64,000 nt of DNA from Venatoribacter pacificus (GCF_025318105.1 NZ_JAOANI010000015.1:629006-693005), one strand, 5' to 3'; counted from the first letter of the stretch, positions 53,733 through 62,402 are shown. Numbers and translations are program-made. Notes: generated from the sequence alone by a model not told the origin.

Positions 53733-54077
53733 GTGGATATTTTCGACCAGCTTGAACAGAAAGTGTTACGTACCATCAGCAGCATCGAAACCCTGCAGCT
53801 GGATAATATGCAATTGCAGGAAGACGTACAGAAACTGAACAATGAACAGCAGCAGACCCGGCAGCAACTGGCTGAAGCTGCTGCGCAATTGGTTGAACGC
53901 GATGCTGAAGCTCTGGCTCAGCAACAGCAGATTGAGCAACTGAATGCGCAAATACTACAAATGCAGCAAGACAACGAGCGTCTGAAAAAAGACAATACGC
54001 GACTGTCACACGAAAATAACGAATGGGCCGCCAAGGCAGAAACCTTGCTGCAGGCACTGGATCTGGCCGAAGTCTGA
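53733..54077 (+). CDS. ZapB-like coiled-coil protein
   Basis: 114 residues from GTG 53733 with AAAGAG upstream. Almost the whole protein is a predicted coiled coil with a regular heptad pattern, rich in Q, E, L and N (ETLQLDNMQLQEDVQKLNNE; LQMQQDNERLKKDN). The N-terminus (DIFDQLEQKVLRTISSIETL) resembles ZapB, which stabilises the FtsZ ring through ZapA. Glutamine-rich coiled coils are easily misassigned, so the name is tentative. Confidence 0.6.
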   Translation: MDIFDQLEQKVLRTISSIETLQLDNMQLQEDVQKLNNEQQQTRQQLAEAAAQLVERDAEALAQQQQIEQLNAQILQMQQDNERLKKDNTRLSHENNEWAAKAETLLQALDLAEV

Positions 54078-54099
54078 GCCGGAAATTGAGGAAGTAATC

Positions 54100-55242
54100 A
54101 TGCTGCATCTGCCGCCGCTGAGTCTGTATATTCATGTTCCCTGGTGTATCCGCAAATGCCCATACTGCGACTTTAACTCGCATCAGGCTGAGGGCGATCT
54201 GCCGGAGCGGGAATATATTCAGGCACTGCTGGCCGATCTGGATGAAGACCTGCGCTGGGTGCAGGGGCGGGAGATTCACAGCATTTTCTTTGGCGGCGGC
54301 ACGCCCAGCCTGCTGTCGGCCAGGGCCTACGAAGTACTGTTTAAAGGACTGAAGCAGCGCCTCACCTTTGCCAAAGACATTGAAATTACCCTCGAAGCCA
54401 ACCCCGGCACCTTTGAGGCAGAAAAATTTTCTGCCTACCGTAAACTGGGGATCAACCGCTTATCGATTGGCATACAGAGCTTTCAGCCCGAGCACCTGCA
54501 GAAGCTTGGCCGTGTGCATGATCGCGAGCAGGCACTGCGGGCCATTAAACTGGCAAAAAAAGCCGGCTTTGATAATTTCAATCTGGATTTAATGCATGGT
54601 TTACCGGGGCAAACGGTCGAACAGGCGCTGGACGATCTGCAACAGGCGCTGGCGTTTAAGCCGACGCATTTATCCTGGTACCAGCTGACCATAGAACCCA
54701 ATACCGAATTTTATAAACGTCCGCCGCAGTTACCGGAAGACGACGCCTTATGGGATATTCAGGAGGCCGGGCTGGCATTACTGGCGGAGCACGGTTTCGA
54801 CCACTACGAAATATCGGCTCATTGCCAGCCGGGTAAAGCCTCGAAACATAATCTGAATTACTGGCAGTTTGGTGATTACCTTGGCATTGGCGCCGGAGCA
54901 CACGGCAAAATCACCCTGGCCGATGCCAACGTAATTTACCGCACGCAGAAAACCCGCCTGCCACGGGACTATCTCAATCCGGATAAAACCTTCCTGACCG
55001 GTAAGCAAACCATTGAGCCGGAAGATATTGGCCTCGAATGTTTAATGAACGGCTTGCGCCTGCGCGAAGGCATGCTGGTGGATGACTTTGAATACCGTAC
55101 CGGCCTGACACTGGATGCTGTGGCAGAACCTGTGGCAAAAGCCCGGAAGCTGGGCTTATTAAATGTCGATAAACGCATTTATCCAACCGACAAGGGCCAG
55201 CAATATCTGAATGAACTGCTGGCGCTTTTTTTAACGGAATAA
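54100..55242 (+). CDS. hemW: HemW haem chaperone (radical SAM)
   Basis: 380 residues. The radical SAM cluster is CIRKCPYCDF (CX3CX2C), followed by FFGGGTPSLLSARA, GINRLSIGIQSF and FNLDLMHGLPGQT. HemW-type rather than HemN: it lacks the extended HemN N-terminus and the extra cysteine right after the CX3CX2C motif, and it sits next to rdgB as elsewhere. HemW binds and delivers haem and is not a coproporphyrinogen oxidase. Good ribosome site GAGGAAG. Confidence 0.9.
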   Translation: MLHLPPLSLYIHVPWCIRKCPYCDFNSHQAEGDLPEREYIQALLADLDEDLRWVQGREIHSIFFGGGTPSLLSARAYEVLFKGLKQRLTFAKDIEITLEANPGTFEAEKFSAYRKLGINRLSIGIQSFQPEHLQKLGRVHDREQALRAIKLAKKAGFDNFNLDLMHGLPGQTVEQALDDLQQALAFKPTHLSWYQLTIEPNTEFYKRPPQLPEDDALWDIQEAGLALLAEHGFDHYEISAHCQPGKASKHNLNYWQFGDYLGIGAGAHGKITLADANVIYRTQKTRLPRDYLNPDKTFLTGKQTIEPEDIGLECLMNGLRLREGMLVDDFEYRTGLTLDAVAEPVAKARKLGLLNVDKRIYPTDKGQQYLNELLALFLTE

Positions 55243-55246
55243 AGCG

Positions 55247-56161
55247 TCAAGCCACCTGGCCGGATTCTGCCGTCGTAGCAAAATGTTGGTTAAGCCATGC
55301 CTGACCTGCGCTTTTTCCTTGTTCGTAGCCCCGTTCAATTTTTCCCAGATTCATTGTCAGTCGACTGACCGGAAAATCATCCGGCGGAGCGATGACGCGA
55401 ATACGACATCCGGCCGGGGGATTATGAATAAAATCCAGACTGGCGTTGTAATCGGCTGAACGCTGCTGCATGGCGGCCAGCAGAGCGGCGTCGTTACCGA
55501 ACATTTTTTCCAGTGCTTTCTGCATCAGGCTGTCATCGTCGTCGCTGGCTTTTTCTTTTTTGCGATAACCCAGTGGTCGCGACAGCACAACGGTAATATC
55601 ACGCGCTCCCATCTCCCAGGCTTTACGTACCGGAATGGAATCGGCGACGCCGCCATCCACATAGCGTTCACCGTCTACAACGATGGCTTTGCGGAAAACA
55701 AAAGGCAGAGCACAGGTGGCGACCATCACCGCGTGAATGTTATTAGCCGTGACCCGTAAATAGCACGGTTTGCCGTCGCTGGCGCGGGTGGTCACCGCAT
55801 AAATCGGCAGTGTTTTGGACAGTTGCCGGGTATGCAGCGGCAATTGATCGTGGGCGTAATTCCACAGCCAGTCGACATCGGTCAGATGGCCGCCACGCAT
55901 AAAGCGCAGCGGACTGAAAAAGCCCCGGCTGCGGGCAAAGCGGGTAATTACATCGCGATTTCGTCCCGGCTGACGAGTGGCATAGGCGGTCAGGTTGGTG
56001 GCCCCGGCAGAAACACCAAGGGCGAAATCAAACGGATAAACACCAGCCTGCATAAAGGCATCCAGCGCACCGGCTGCAAAAATGCCACGCATAGCACCAC
56101 CTTCAACCACCAGAGCGCTGGTCGCTGTTGCCGGATTGCTGCCAGAAAATAATTGGGTCAT
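55247..56161 (-). CDS. Patatin-like phospholipase
   Basis: 304 residues. Patatin motifs: oxyanion hole GGAMRGIFAAGAL, nucleophile serine in LGVSAGATN (GXSXG), and catalytic aspartate in YVDGGVADSIPV. It is YjjU-like in size and pattern. GGAGG lies four bases before the ATG. Probable lipid acyl hydrolase of the cytoplasm or inner membrane; substrate unknown. Confidence 0.88.
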   Translation of the reverse strand: MTQLFSGSNPATATSALVVEGGAMRGIFAAGALDAFMQAGVYPFDFALGVSAGATNLTAYATRQPGRNRDVITRFARSRGFFSPLRFMRGGHLTDVDWLWNYAHDQLPLHTRQLSKTLPIYAVTTRASDGKPCYLRVTANNIHAVMVATCALPFVFRKAIVVDGERYVDGGVADSIPVRKAWEMGARDITVVLSRPLGYRKKEKASDDDDSLMQKALEKMFGNDAALLAAMQQRSADYNASLDFIHNPPAGCRIRVIAPPDDFPVSRLTMNLGKIERGYEQGKSAGQAWLNQHFATTAESGQVA

Positions 56162-56456
56162 CGTGCCTCCTGCCTGTTTCGGGGTGTGCTGCTTATTGTG
56201 CTATTTGGCGTGTTGCACCAGATGCACTGATTGTCGTCTGCTCGCGCAGCGGCGGGAAATGAAAATATCTTATGCCTCTGATAGCTGCGGTAAAACGTTC
56301 AGCCATGGAACAGGCTGTTTAGCAGTGGAGTGAGGTGTCATTGGTGACAATAATATGCATGGGTATGGTTGCCGTGCTGCGAAATAAACAGCAGTAGGCG
56401 GGACGTTATTACTGGATTTGCATCTGATATTTCAGATCAGGTCTGAATACAAAAAA

Positions 56457-56488
56457 GCCTGAATATCCGTCTTGGAGATTCAGGCTTT
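56457..56488 (-). terminator. Hairpin downstream of the TPR gene
   Basis: AAGCCTGAAT pairs with ATTCAGGCTT around a 12-base loop. Read leftward, an A-run in the plus strand (56451-56456) becomes a T-run, so it fits termination of the minus-strand ectoine-TPR transcript, although it lies about 95 bases past the stop. Confidence 0.65.
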
Positions 56489-56494
56489 CAGGGG

Positions 56495-56519
56495 CAGATA
56501 TTCAGGGTCAGATATTCAG
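56495..56519. repeat. Direct repeat CAGATATTCAG x2
   Basis: Two exact copies (56495-56505 and 56509-56519) three bases apart. The reverse complement with one mismatch lies at 56460-56470 inside the terminator. Confidence 0.75.
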
Positions 56520-56581
56520 AGATGCCTTCGATTGACTGGCGGCAACGCTGCGAAGCAGCCGTAAGCATTCACTGGCAGATG

Positions 56582-57529
56582 TTAACTCACGCTGGCGTCA
56601 TCATCTTCATCCGGCGGCAATACCACCATTTCCAGAAAACGCTCATTCTGCAGCAGGCTTTCAAAGCTGATATCGCGACCAGCCTGTAAGCGCAGCGAGT
56701 CGGCTTTGTCGATGGCGCTTTGCAGGTCGCGCAGGGCTTCTTCCACTGCGCCACTTTCAGCGTGGGCACAGGCGCGCTGATACAGCGCGTGGCTGTTTTC
56801 AGGGTCAACTTCCAGTGCCCGGTTGGCAAGGCTGGTTGCCCATTGTGCCTGGCCGAGTAATAACGCCGCGTCGGCTTTGTAGGTCAGGGCTTCTACATCA
56901 TCCGGGCGTAATTGCAGAATCTGATCGTAGATGGCGATTTTACTCTGCGGAGTATTTTCCTGAGAGGCTTTCAGCCATAACGAATGGATATCGTTAGTGA
57001 GTTCGATTTCTTCCTGCGCCTGAGCAATATGGCGCGATTTACGATGCAATTCGTCTTCCAGTTTATCCAACCGCTTTTCATAACTGGCGGTGATGCGCCG
57101 GATTTCATCATTGGCAAAGGCGCCGACACGTTCTTTGATATCGCGTAGTGAATTCCAGCCAATTAACACCAGCAGCGTCGATGCACCGGCAATTAAGTAG
57201 AAAAAATAAGTAACGGTATCGGTGGCGTAGGTCAGAGCTTTACTGGCGACATCCAGTTCTTTATCGACGATTTTTTCCGTCAGTTCGACCCGTGCATCAG
57301 CCACCTGCTGGCGCAGATTTTTAACTTCATCCAGCAGATAGCGTTCAGTAAATGCGCTGTATAACGGCGCTTGCAGCTGTTCTATCGTCTGCTCTGCTTT
57401 TTCGTCGTTCAGGGTTTGTTGGTCTTTGCTGTCTTCGGCTTGTGCAGCCACTGGCATGGCCAGGGCTGCACAGAAACCAATCCATTTCAGGAAAGAGGTC
57501 AGGGTCAGGCGGTTTTCTGGTCTGGCCAT
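56582..57529 (-). CDS. TPR-containing membrane protein of unknown function
   Basis: 315 residues. An N-terminal signal or anchor (about 10-32, SFLKWIGFCAALAMPVAAQA), a helical charged region, a second membrane helix (about 108-128, VTYFFYLIAGASTLLVLIGW), a coiled coil (about 140-180) and TPR repeats (about 185-290; EALTYKADAALLLGQAQWAT, RALEVDPENSHALYQRACAH). The TPR part probably faces the cytoplasm. It starts 25 bases inside the end of the aspartokinase gene on the same strand, so it is in the ectoine transcript. I do not recognise a named family. Confidence 0.75.
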   Translation of the reverse strand: MARPENRLTLTSFLKWIGFCAALAMPVAAQAEDSKDQQTLNDEKAEQTIEQLQAPLYSAFTERYLLDEVKNLRQQVADARVELTEKIVDKELDVASKALTYATDTVTYFFYLIAGASTLLVLIGWNSLRDIKERVGAFANDEIRRITASYEKRLDKLEDELHRKSRHIAQAQEEIELTNDIHSLWLKASQENTPQSKIAIYDQILQLRPDDVEALTYKADAALLLGQAQWATSLANRALEVDPENSHALYQRACAHAESGAVEEALRDLQSAIDKADSLRLQAGRDISFESLLQNERFLEMVVLPPDEDDDASVS

Positions 57530-58956
57530 GTATCGGATTGCTCTATCAGTTTTGAATGAAGTGCTTTTACGGCACTGGCATAGTCATTGTCGCTGACAAG
57601 GAACATTATATCCACCTGACGCATGGCCTGGTGTACCGAGCGGATATTCACTCCGGCATCGGATAATGCTCCAGCCGCTTTTTGCAGCAGACCGGTAATT
57701 TTCATATCACTGCCGATTGCACTGACCATCGCCAGTTTTTCAACGCGGATATCGGCTTGCTGATAGGCCTGTTGCACGCGCTCCATCAAACGGTTAATCC
57801 GGCGTTTGTTACCTTTTAAGTAAAAGGTGACGGTGTTGGCGTTAAAGTCTTTGGTCAGCACCCGCACTCCGGATTCCAGTACCAGATCATTCATACGCTG
57901 GCTGTAAGATGGATCGCCGACCATATCCTGATCGAAAATCTCCAGCGCCCAGACGTTGCGTGTTCCGGCAATAATTTCCACTTTAGGGGTACTACTACAG
58001 TAGTCGCTGTGAATCACAGTGCCACTGTGTTCTGGCTCAAATGTGTTTTTGATGCGCAGCAGGATATTCTGTTTACGCAGTCCGGCTGCGGCACGCGGGT
58101 GAATGGCTTCCATCCCGAGGTTGGCCAGCTGGTCAGCAACGTCGTAGTTGGTCTGGCCGATCGGGTGTACCTTGCCATCGCCAACCATCATCGGGTCAGC
58201 GGTGCTGAGGTGATATTCTTTGTGAATAACGGCTTCGCGCGCACCGGTAATGGTGGCAATTTTGCTGAAGGTCATTTCACTGTAGCCACGGTCAAAGGTA
58301 CGCATCAGGCCTTCACGGCACTGGGTGTAACCGGTGACAATCGGCATTTCTGTGCTCAGATCGACATCACTGAAGGCCTGGGCAATATGATCATCCAGGC
58401 TCAGTTGTTCGTCAGAGCGCCAGTTGGTGAGGTCAATAAAGCGTGCGTTGACATCCTGGCTGCGCAGCAGTTGCACGGAATTAAACGCACTGTGCGCTTC
58501 CCCCAGAGCACTGAGCATTTCGCGTACGCGGTGCAGATGGTCATCCAGCTGGAAGTGACCAAAGCTGCAAACCACTTCAAGATGTTCCAGGCACTCATGC
58601 ACATCCTGAATGCGTTCCTGAATAAACTGATCCGCGCGCTTATTCATCATGGTGTCATCGGCAAACAGGTCGGCATTGACGGCCAGCATACTGTTCAGCA
58701 CTTCCTGCAGTTTGTCCTGCCATGGACGGTTTTCGTCCATTTCGGCAAACAGGGCATACACACCGGGCTCGCCGCTTTTTTTGTGTTCCAGCAAGCCGTT
58801 GGTCATACCGGCATAAGCAGAAACCACGAATACCCGCTGATATAAGGTTTCGCCCAGCGTTGGGTGCTTGTAAGGGCGCAGCCAGATATTGTGTAAAACA
58901 TCCTGATATCGACTCATCGACGTGCCGCCGATTTTTTCTACCGTATGGTGAGTCAT
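57505..58956 (-). CDS. ask: Ectoine-type aspartate kinase
   Basis: 483 residues, the size of the Ask_Ect group. It has the kinase start HTVEKIGGTSMSRYQDVLHN, VVSAYAGMTNGLLEHKK, and two C-terminal ACT domains (about 325-475; AMVSAIGSDMKITGLLQKAA). It makes aspartyl phosphate for the ectoine branch and is typically less sensitive to feedback by lysine or threonine. GGAG precedes the ATG, and it follows ectC by 23 bases. Confidence 0.9.
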   Translation of the reverse strand: MTHHTVEKIGGTSMSRYQDVLHNIWLRPYKHPTLGETLYQRVFVVSAYAGMTNGLLEHKKSGEPGVYALFAEMDENRPWQDKLQEVLNSMLAVNADLFADDTMMNKRADQFIQERIQDVHECLEHLEVVCSFGHFQLDDHLHRVREMLSALGEAHSAFNSVQLLRSQDVNARFIDLTNWRSDEQLSLDDHIAQAFSDVDLSTEMPIVTGYTQCREGLMRTFDRGYSEMTFSKIATITGAREAVIHKEYHLSTADPMMVGDGKVHPIGQTNYDVADQLANLGMEAIHPRAAAGLRKQNILLRIKNTFEPEHSGTVIHSDYCSSTPKVEIIAGTRNVWALEIFDQDMVGDPSYSQRMNDLVLESGVRVLTKDFNANTVTFYLKGNKRRINRLMERVQQAYQQADIRVEKLAMVSAIGSDMKITGLLQKAAGALSDAGVNIRSVHQAMRQVDIMFLVSDNDYASAVKALHSKLIEQSDTWPDQKTA

Positions 58957-58979
58957 GGTGTCTCCTTTCTGGCGTCAGT

Positions 58980-59378
58980 TCAGGCTTTCAGAGGATCGGC
59001 ATCCAATGCATAAACGCCGTCTTTATCGTGTACTTCGTTGCCGATTAATGGCGGATTAAACACGCAGGCCATCTGCATATCGCTGAAACCGCGCAGCAGA
59101 TGCTGGTCGTGTTTATCAAGAACGTACAAGGTGCCGGGCTTAATCGGGTAAACCTTACCATCGGCTGTGGTTTCGATTTCGCCTTCGCCACTGATGCAGT
59201 ACACCGATTCAAGGTGATTCTGGTACCAGATCGGGGTTTCGGTGCCGGCGAAAATGGTGGTGATGTGGAAAGAAAAGCCCATGTTGTCTTCTTTCAGCAG
59301 CATGCGCACACTTTTCCAGTTGCCACCGTTGATGTTACGTGTGGAGTTTTCGCACTCTTCGAGAGTTCTTACGATCAT
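58980..59378 (-). CDS. ectC: Ectoine synthase
   Basis: 132 residues, single cupin domain: MIVRTLEECENSTRNINGGN at the start, FHITTIFAGTETPIWYQNHL, ESVYCISGEGEIETTADGKV and LDKHDQHLLRG, with the iron-binding and catalytic residues in these stretches. It closes N-acetyl-diaminobutyrate into ectoine. Third gene of the ect operon, preceded by a strong hairpin after ectB. Confidence 0.95.
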   Translation of the reverse strand: MIVRTLEECENSTRNINGGNWKSVRMLLKEDNMGFSFHITTIFAGTETPIWYQNHLESVYCISGEGEIETTADGKVYPIKPGTLYVLDKHDQHLLRGFSDMQMACVFNPPLIGNEVHDKDGVYALDADPLKA

Positions 59379-59407
59379 AATTCTTTACTCAGTATCGGTT
59401 AAATAAA

Positions 59408-59436
59408 CCGCCTGCCGGGTTTCCCGGCGGCAGGCG
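59408..59436 (-). other. Hairpin between ectB and ectC
   Basis: CGCCTGCC and GGCAGGCG flank an inner GGG/CCC pair, giving an 11-pair GC-rich stem with a three-base bulge. On the transcribed (minus) strand it is followed by GTTTATTT, a weak U-run. It may reduce read-through or protect the upstream message. Confidence 0.6.
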
Positions 59437-59457
59437 ATTTTTATCAGGCGGGAGCGC

Positions 59458-60723
59458 TCAGGACGCTTTGGAGATTTGTTCGGCCATGACATCGGCAATG
59501 CACTCGGCGAGGATGCCAAGGCCAGCTTTTAGTGTGTCTTCTTCGATGGTCAGTGGTGTCAGAATTTTTACCACCTGACCGTCGGAACCGCTGGTTTCAA
59601 TAATGAGACCGCGTTTAAAAGCCAATTCAGTAATGCGGCTGGCAACCTGACCGTTAACACACTCCAGACCTTGCATAATACCGCGGCCTTTGTGCTTCAT
59701 CTGACCACCGTGTTCGGCCTGAATTTCTTTCAGACGGCTGCGGATCAGCTGCGCTTTTTTCTTCACGCTCTGGCTGAAGCTGTCATCAGCCCAGTAAGTT
59801 TCCAGCGCCATGCGGGCAGTAATAAAGGCATGGTTATTACCGCGGAAGGTACCGTTGTGCTCGCCTGGCTTCCAGGTATCGAGTTTTTCTTTCAACAGCA
59901 CAATGGCCATTGGCAGGCCGTAGCCGCTGAGGGATTTGGACAGTGTAATGACGTCCGGCTCGATACCGAATTCTTCAAAGCTGAAGAACGTACCGCTACG
60001 GCCACAACCGGCCTGAATGTCATCGACAATCAGCAGCATGTTGTAACGCTTACACAAAGCCTGCAGGCCGAGCATCCAGGCGGCTGAAGCGGTGTTCAGA
60101 CCACCTTCACCCTGAATGCATTCAACGATCACGGCGGCTGGATGCCCCAGACCTGAAGAGCCATCCTGCAGCGCTTTTTCAAAATAATGCAGCGTATTGA
60201 AATCGCCCAGGTAGCCATCGTAAGGCATAAACTGCACACCTGGCAGCGGCATGCCGATGGCGCTTTTGTAGTAGTTGTTAGCGGTTACGGCAGCGGCACC
60301 CTGAGTCACGCCGTGGAAACCATTGGTGAATGACACAATGGTCTGACGGCCGGTATTTTTACGCGCAATTTTCAGCGCGGCTTCTACCGCGTTGGTACCG
60401 GTAGGGCCAGTGAACTGCACTTTGTACTTCATTTTACGCGGCTTAAGAATGCGCTCGTTGAAGCTTTGCAAAAAGGCGGTCTTGGCTTCGGTGTGCATGT
60501 CCAGGCCATGGGTGATGCTGTCCGACTCGATGTATTCCAGCAGTGCTTTCTTAAACACGGGGTTGTTGTGCCCGTAGTTCAGCGTGCCGGCGCCACCGAG
60601 GAAGTCGATGTATTCATTGCCTTCGTTGTCAGTGAGGATGGCGTTCTGCGCTTTGGTGAATGTCACCGGAAATGAACGGCAGTAGCCACGCACGTTGGAT
60701 TCGAGTTCGTGATAGATATCCAT
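59458..60723 (-). CDS. ectB: Diaminobutyrate-2-oxoglutarate aminotransferase
   Basis: 421 residues, class III PLP transaminase. FVGPTGTNAVEAALKIAR-like QFTGPTGTNAVEAALKIARK, LLIVDDIQAGCGRSGTFFSF and the PLP lysine in VITLSKSLSGYGLP are intact. It begins MDIYHELESNVRGYCRSFPV, the usual EctB start. It converts aspartate semialdehyde to diaminobutyrate. Starts eight bases after ectA. Confidence 0.95.
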   Translation of the reverse strand: MDIYHELESNVRGYCRSFPVTFTKAQNAILTDNEGNEYIDFLGGAGTLNYGHNNPVFKKALLEYIESDSITHGLDMHTEAKTAFLQSFNERILKPRKMKYKVQFTGPTGTNAVEAALKIARKNTGRQTIVSFTNGFHGVTQGAAAVTANNYYKSAIGMPLPGVQFMPYDGYLGDFNTLHYFEKALQDGSSGLGHPAAVIVECIQGEGGLNTASAAWMLGLQALCKRYNMLLIVDDIQAGCGRSGTFFSFEEFGIEPDVITLSKSLSGYGLPMAIVLLKEKLDTWKPGEHNGTFRGNNHAFITARMALETYWADDSFSQSVKKKAQLIRSRLKEIQAEHGGQMKHKGRGIMQGLECVNGQVASRITELAFKRGLIIETSGSDGQVVKILTPLTIEEDTLKAGLGILAECIADVMAEQISKAS

Positions 60724-60731
60724 GGTGTTTT

Positions 60732-61274
60732 TTACTCCTGTGCAAAAAGCATGAAGGGACCAATATGAACCAGCGTTTCGCTGTCGTGAGCACCGCCAAA
60801 GTGTTGTTCGCGGTTAAACAGCTCGCTGGTATTGAGAGGGGCGCCAAGGCTGTTAGCCAGGCGACGGAAGGTATTCCACGAGGCATCATTGCCTGGCGTA
60901 ATACTGGTGTGCAGGTGATGCACAACGTGTTGATGGCGTTTGAGCAGAGCATGCAACATGCGGCTGGCGAGCCCTTGTCCGCGTGCTTTGCTGTCTACCG
61001 CAACCTGCCAGACAAATAAGGTGTCAGGCTGATGGGGCAGACGGTAGCCGGAAATAAAGCCGACCATGTCGCCGTTCTGTTCTGCGACAACCGCGGTGTC
61101 GGCGAAGTGCGAACACTGCAGCAGATTGCAGTACATTGAATTGACATCTAAAGGCTTGCAGCGCTCAACCAGAGAAAATACGGCATGACCGTCGGTTGCT
61201 ACAGGCTTCCGGAAGGTGATATTGCTTTGATCTGTAATGTTTTTTTCTGACGTTTCTGTCGAAAAAGTATCCAT
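60732..61274 (-). CDS. ectA: Diaminobutyrate acetyltransferase
   Basis: 180 residues, GNAT fold with ITFRKPVATDGHAVFSLVER, FISGYRLPHQPDTLFVWQVA and the acetyl-CoA loop DSKARGQGLASRML. It acetylates diaminobutyrate in ectoine synthesis. First gene of ectABC-ask. The shared upstream region (61275-61431) with cheW contains a CTAAA/TTTAG dyad. Confidence 0.94.
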   Translation of the reverse strand: MDTFSTETSEKNITDQSNITFRKPVATDGHAVFSLVERCKPLDVNSMYCNLLQCSHFADTAVVAEQNGDMVGFISGYRLPHQPDTLFVWQVAVDSKARGQGLASRMLHALLKRHQHVVHHLHTSITPGNDASWNTFRRLANSLGAPLNTSELFNREQHFGGAHDSETLVHIGPFMLFAQE

Positions 61275-61372
61275 TTTTTGCTTTCAGATGCCACGTACCG
61301 ATTAATTAGCCTAGTTTTTGCTCAAGATGGCTAAGAATTAATCATTACGGCAACTGCCATTTACTTAGAACC

Positions 61373-61385
61373 CTAAACAATTTAG
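61373..61385. promoter_or_regulatory. Dyad in the divergent ectA/cheW promoter region
   Basis: CTAAACAATTTAG is an inverted repeat with five-base arms and a three-base centre. Further CTTAG and CTCTAAAT-like half-sites lie at 61364 and 61409. A candidate binding site for the MarR protein at 61854; the size is suitable, but nothing more supports it. Confidence 0.35.
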
Positions 61386-61431
61386 CATCGTGGTAATTTA
61401 TTTACAACTCTAAATAATATGAGGCGATTCT

Positions 61432-61854
61432 ATGAACGCTCAAAAATGGCTCACATTCCGCCTGGATGAAACCTGCTATTGCCTGCCGGTTCAGCAGGTG
61501 CGCGAGGTGTCACATTTTCAGCAGCCGGAGCCGGTTCCGGGGGCCGAAGCGACGGTCGCCGGTATCATTAATCAGCGTGGCGATGTGGTGACGGTGCTGG
61601 ATGGGCGCACGTTACTGGGGCTTGCGCCGCAGGAAGCAACGGATGACAGCCGTATCATGACGCTGGAGCTGGAGCATGAGGTGGTCGGGGTTGTGGTTGA
61701 TCAGGTGCAGGAAATCATCGAGCTGGACAGCGCCGAAATTGAGCCGCCTCCTGAGGCGCAGCGGCTGATTCTGGGGACATATCAACAAGGTGACTCGTTG
61801 TTGGTTGCGCTGAATCCGGATCAGATCGGAAAGCTGCCGGAGGCCGATGGATAA
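61432..61854 (+). CDS. CheW-domain protein
   Basis: 140 residues made of one CheW domain: WLTFRLDETCYCLPVQQVRE, VAGIINQRGDVVTVLDGRTL and VVVDQVQEIIEL. CheW couples chemoreceptors to CheA, but no other chemotaxis gene is in the window. GAGG precedes the ATG. Its TAA shares a base with the ATG of the marR gene (TAATG), so the two are translationally coupled. Divergent from ectA. Confidence 0.87.
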   Translation: MNAQKWLTFRLDETCYCLPVQQVREVSHFQQPEPVPGAEATVAGIINQRGDVVTVLDGRTLLGLAPQEATDDSRIMTLELEHEVVGVVVDQVQEIIELDSAEIEPPPEAQRLILGTYQQGDSLLVALNPDQIGKLPEADG

Positions 61855-62402
61855 TGAATGTTTTGAACTCTAACGATGTTAGAATCGGGTCTTATCAGAA
61901 TGATCCGGACAATGACATGAACCGTTACGATGAGGTGCTGGTTGCCCTGCGCCGTATTATCCGCGCGACCGACCTGCACTCACGCCAGTTGAGTAAAATT
62001 GCTGGCCTGACGGCACCGCAGCTGCTGATTCTGCAATTGCTGCGTCAACATACCGAATTGACGGTGGGAGAGGTTGCCCAGCGTGTGAGCCTGTCACAGG
62101 CAACGGTTACGACCATTATTGACCGTCTGGAAAAGCGCGGCTTTGTAAAACGCGAACGCGGCAGTGCCGATAAGCGCAAAGTTTACGTCTATCTGACGCC
62201 GGAGGCGGATGCCGTGTTGCTCAACGCCCCGAAGCCATTGCAGGAAAGCTTTGTGCAGCAGTATCAGGATCTGCACGATTGGGAACAGACGATGATTCTC
62301 AGCTCGCTCGAGCGGGTGGCTTACATGATGGATGCGCAGCACATCGACGCCTCGCCGGTGCTGGATGTCGGGGCGCTTGATCGTATCGACCGCGACGCCT
62401 GA
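61854..62402 (+). CDS. MarR-family regulator, EctR candidate
   Basis: 182 residues; a later start at ATG 61917 (MNRYDEVLVALRRIIRATDL) is possible. Winged helix: LTVGEVAQRVSLSQATVTTI, IDRLEKRGFVKRERGSADKR and KVYVYLTPEA. It resembles EctR1, the MarR repressor of ectABC-ask in methylotrophs and other halophiles, and lies two genes from ectA across a divergent promoter. The gene symbol is withheld because of the intervening cheW. Confidence 0.82.
   Translation: MNVLNSNDVRIGSYQNDPDNDMNRYDEVLVALRRIIRATDLHSRQLSKIAGLTAPQLLILQLLRQHTELTVGEVAQRVSLSQATVTTIIDRLEKRGFVKRERGSADKRKVYVYLTPEADAVLLNAPKPLQESFVQQYQDLHDWEQTMILSSLERVAYMMDAQHIDASPVLDVGALDRIDRDA

Larger units (their letters stand above)
56162..56581. 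other. Intergenic region rich in short inverted and direct repeats
   Basis: 420 bases between the divergently starting patatin gene and the end of the ectoine-TPR unit. It contains a palindrome ATCTGATATTTCAGAT at about 56422, the terminator at 56457, and two direct copies of CAGATATTCAG (56495 and 56509). I see no gene. Confidence 0.7.

Noticed and set aside
58009..58845. A 278-codon open frame antisense to the aspartokinase
   Set aside because: The kinase and ACT domains on the minus strand are unambiguous, and the antisense product is a composition artefact.
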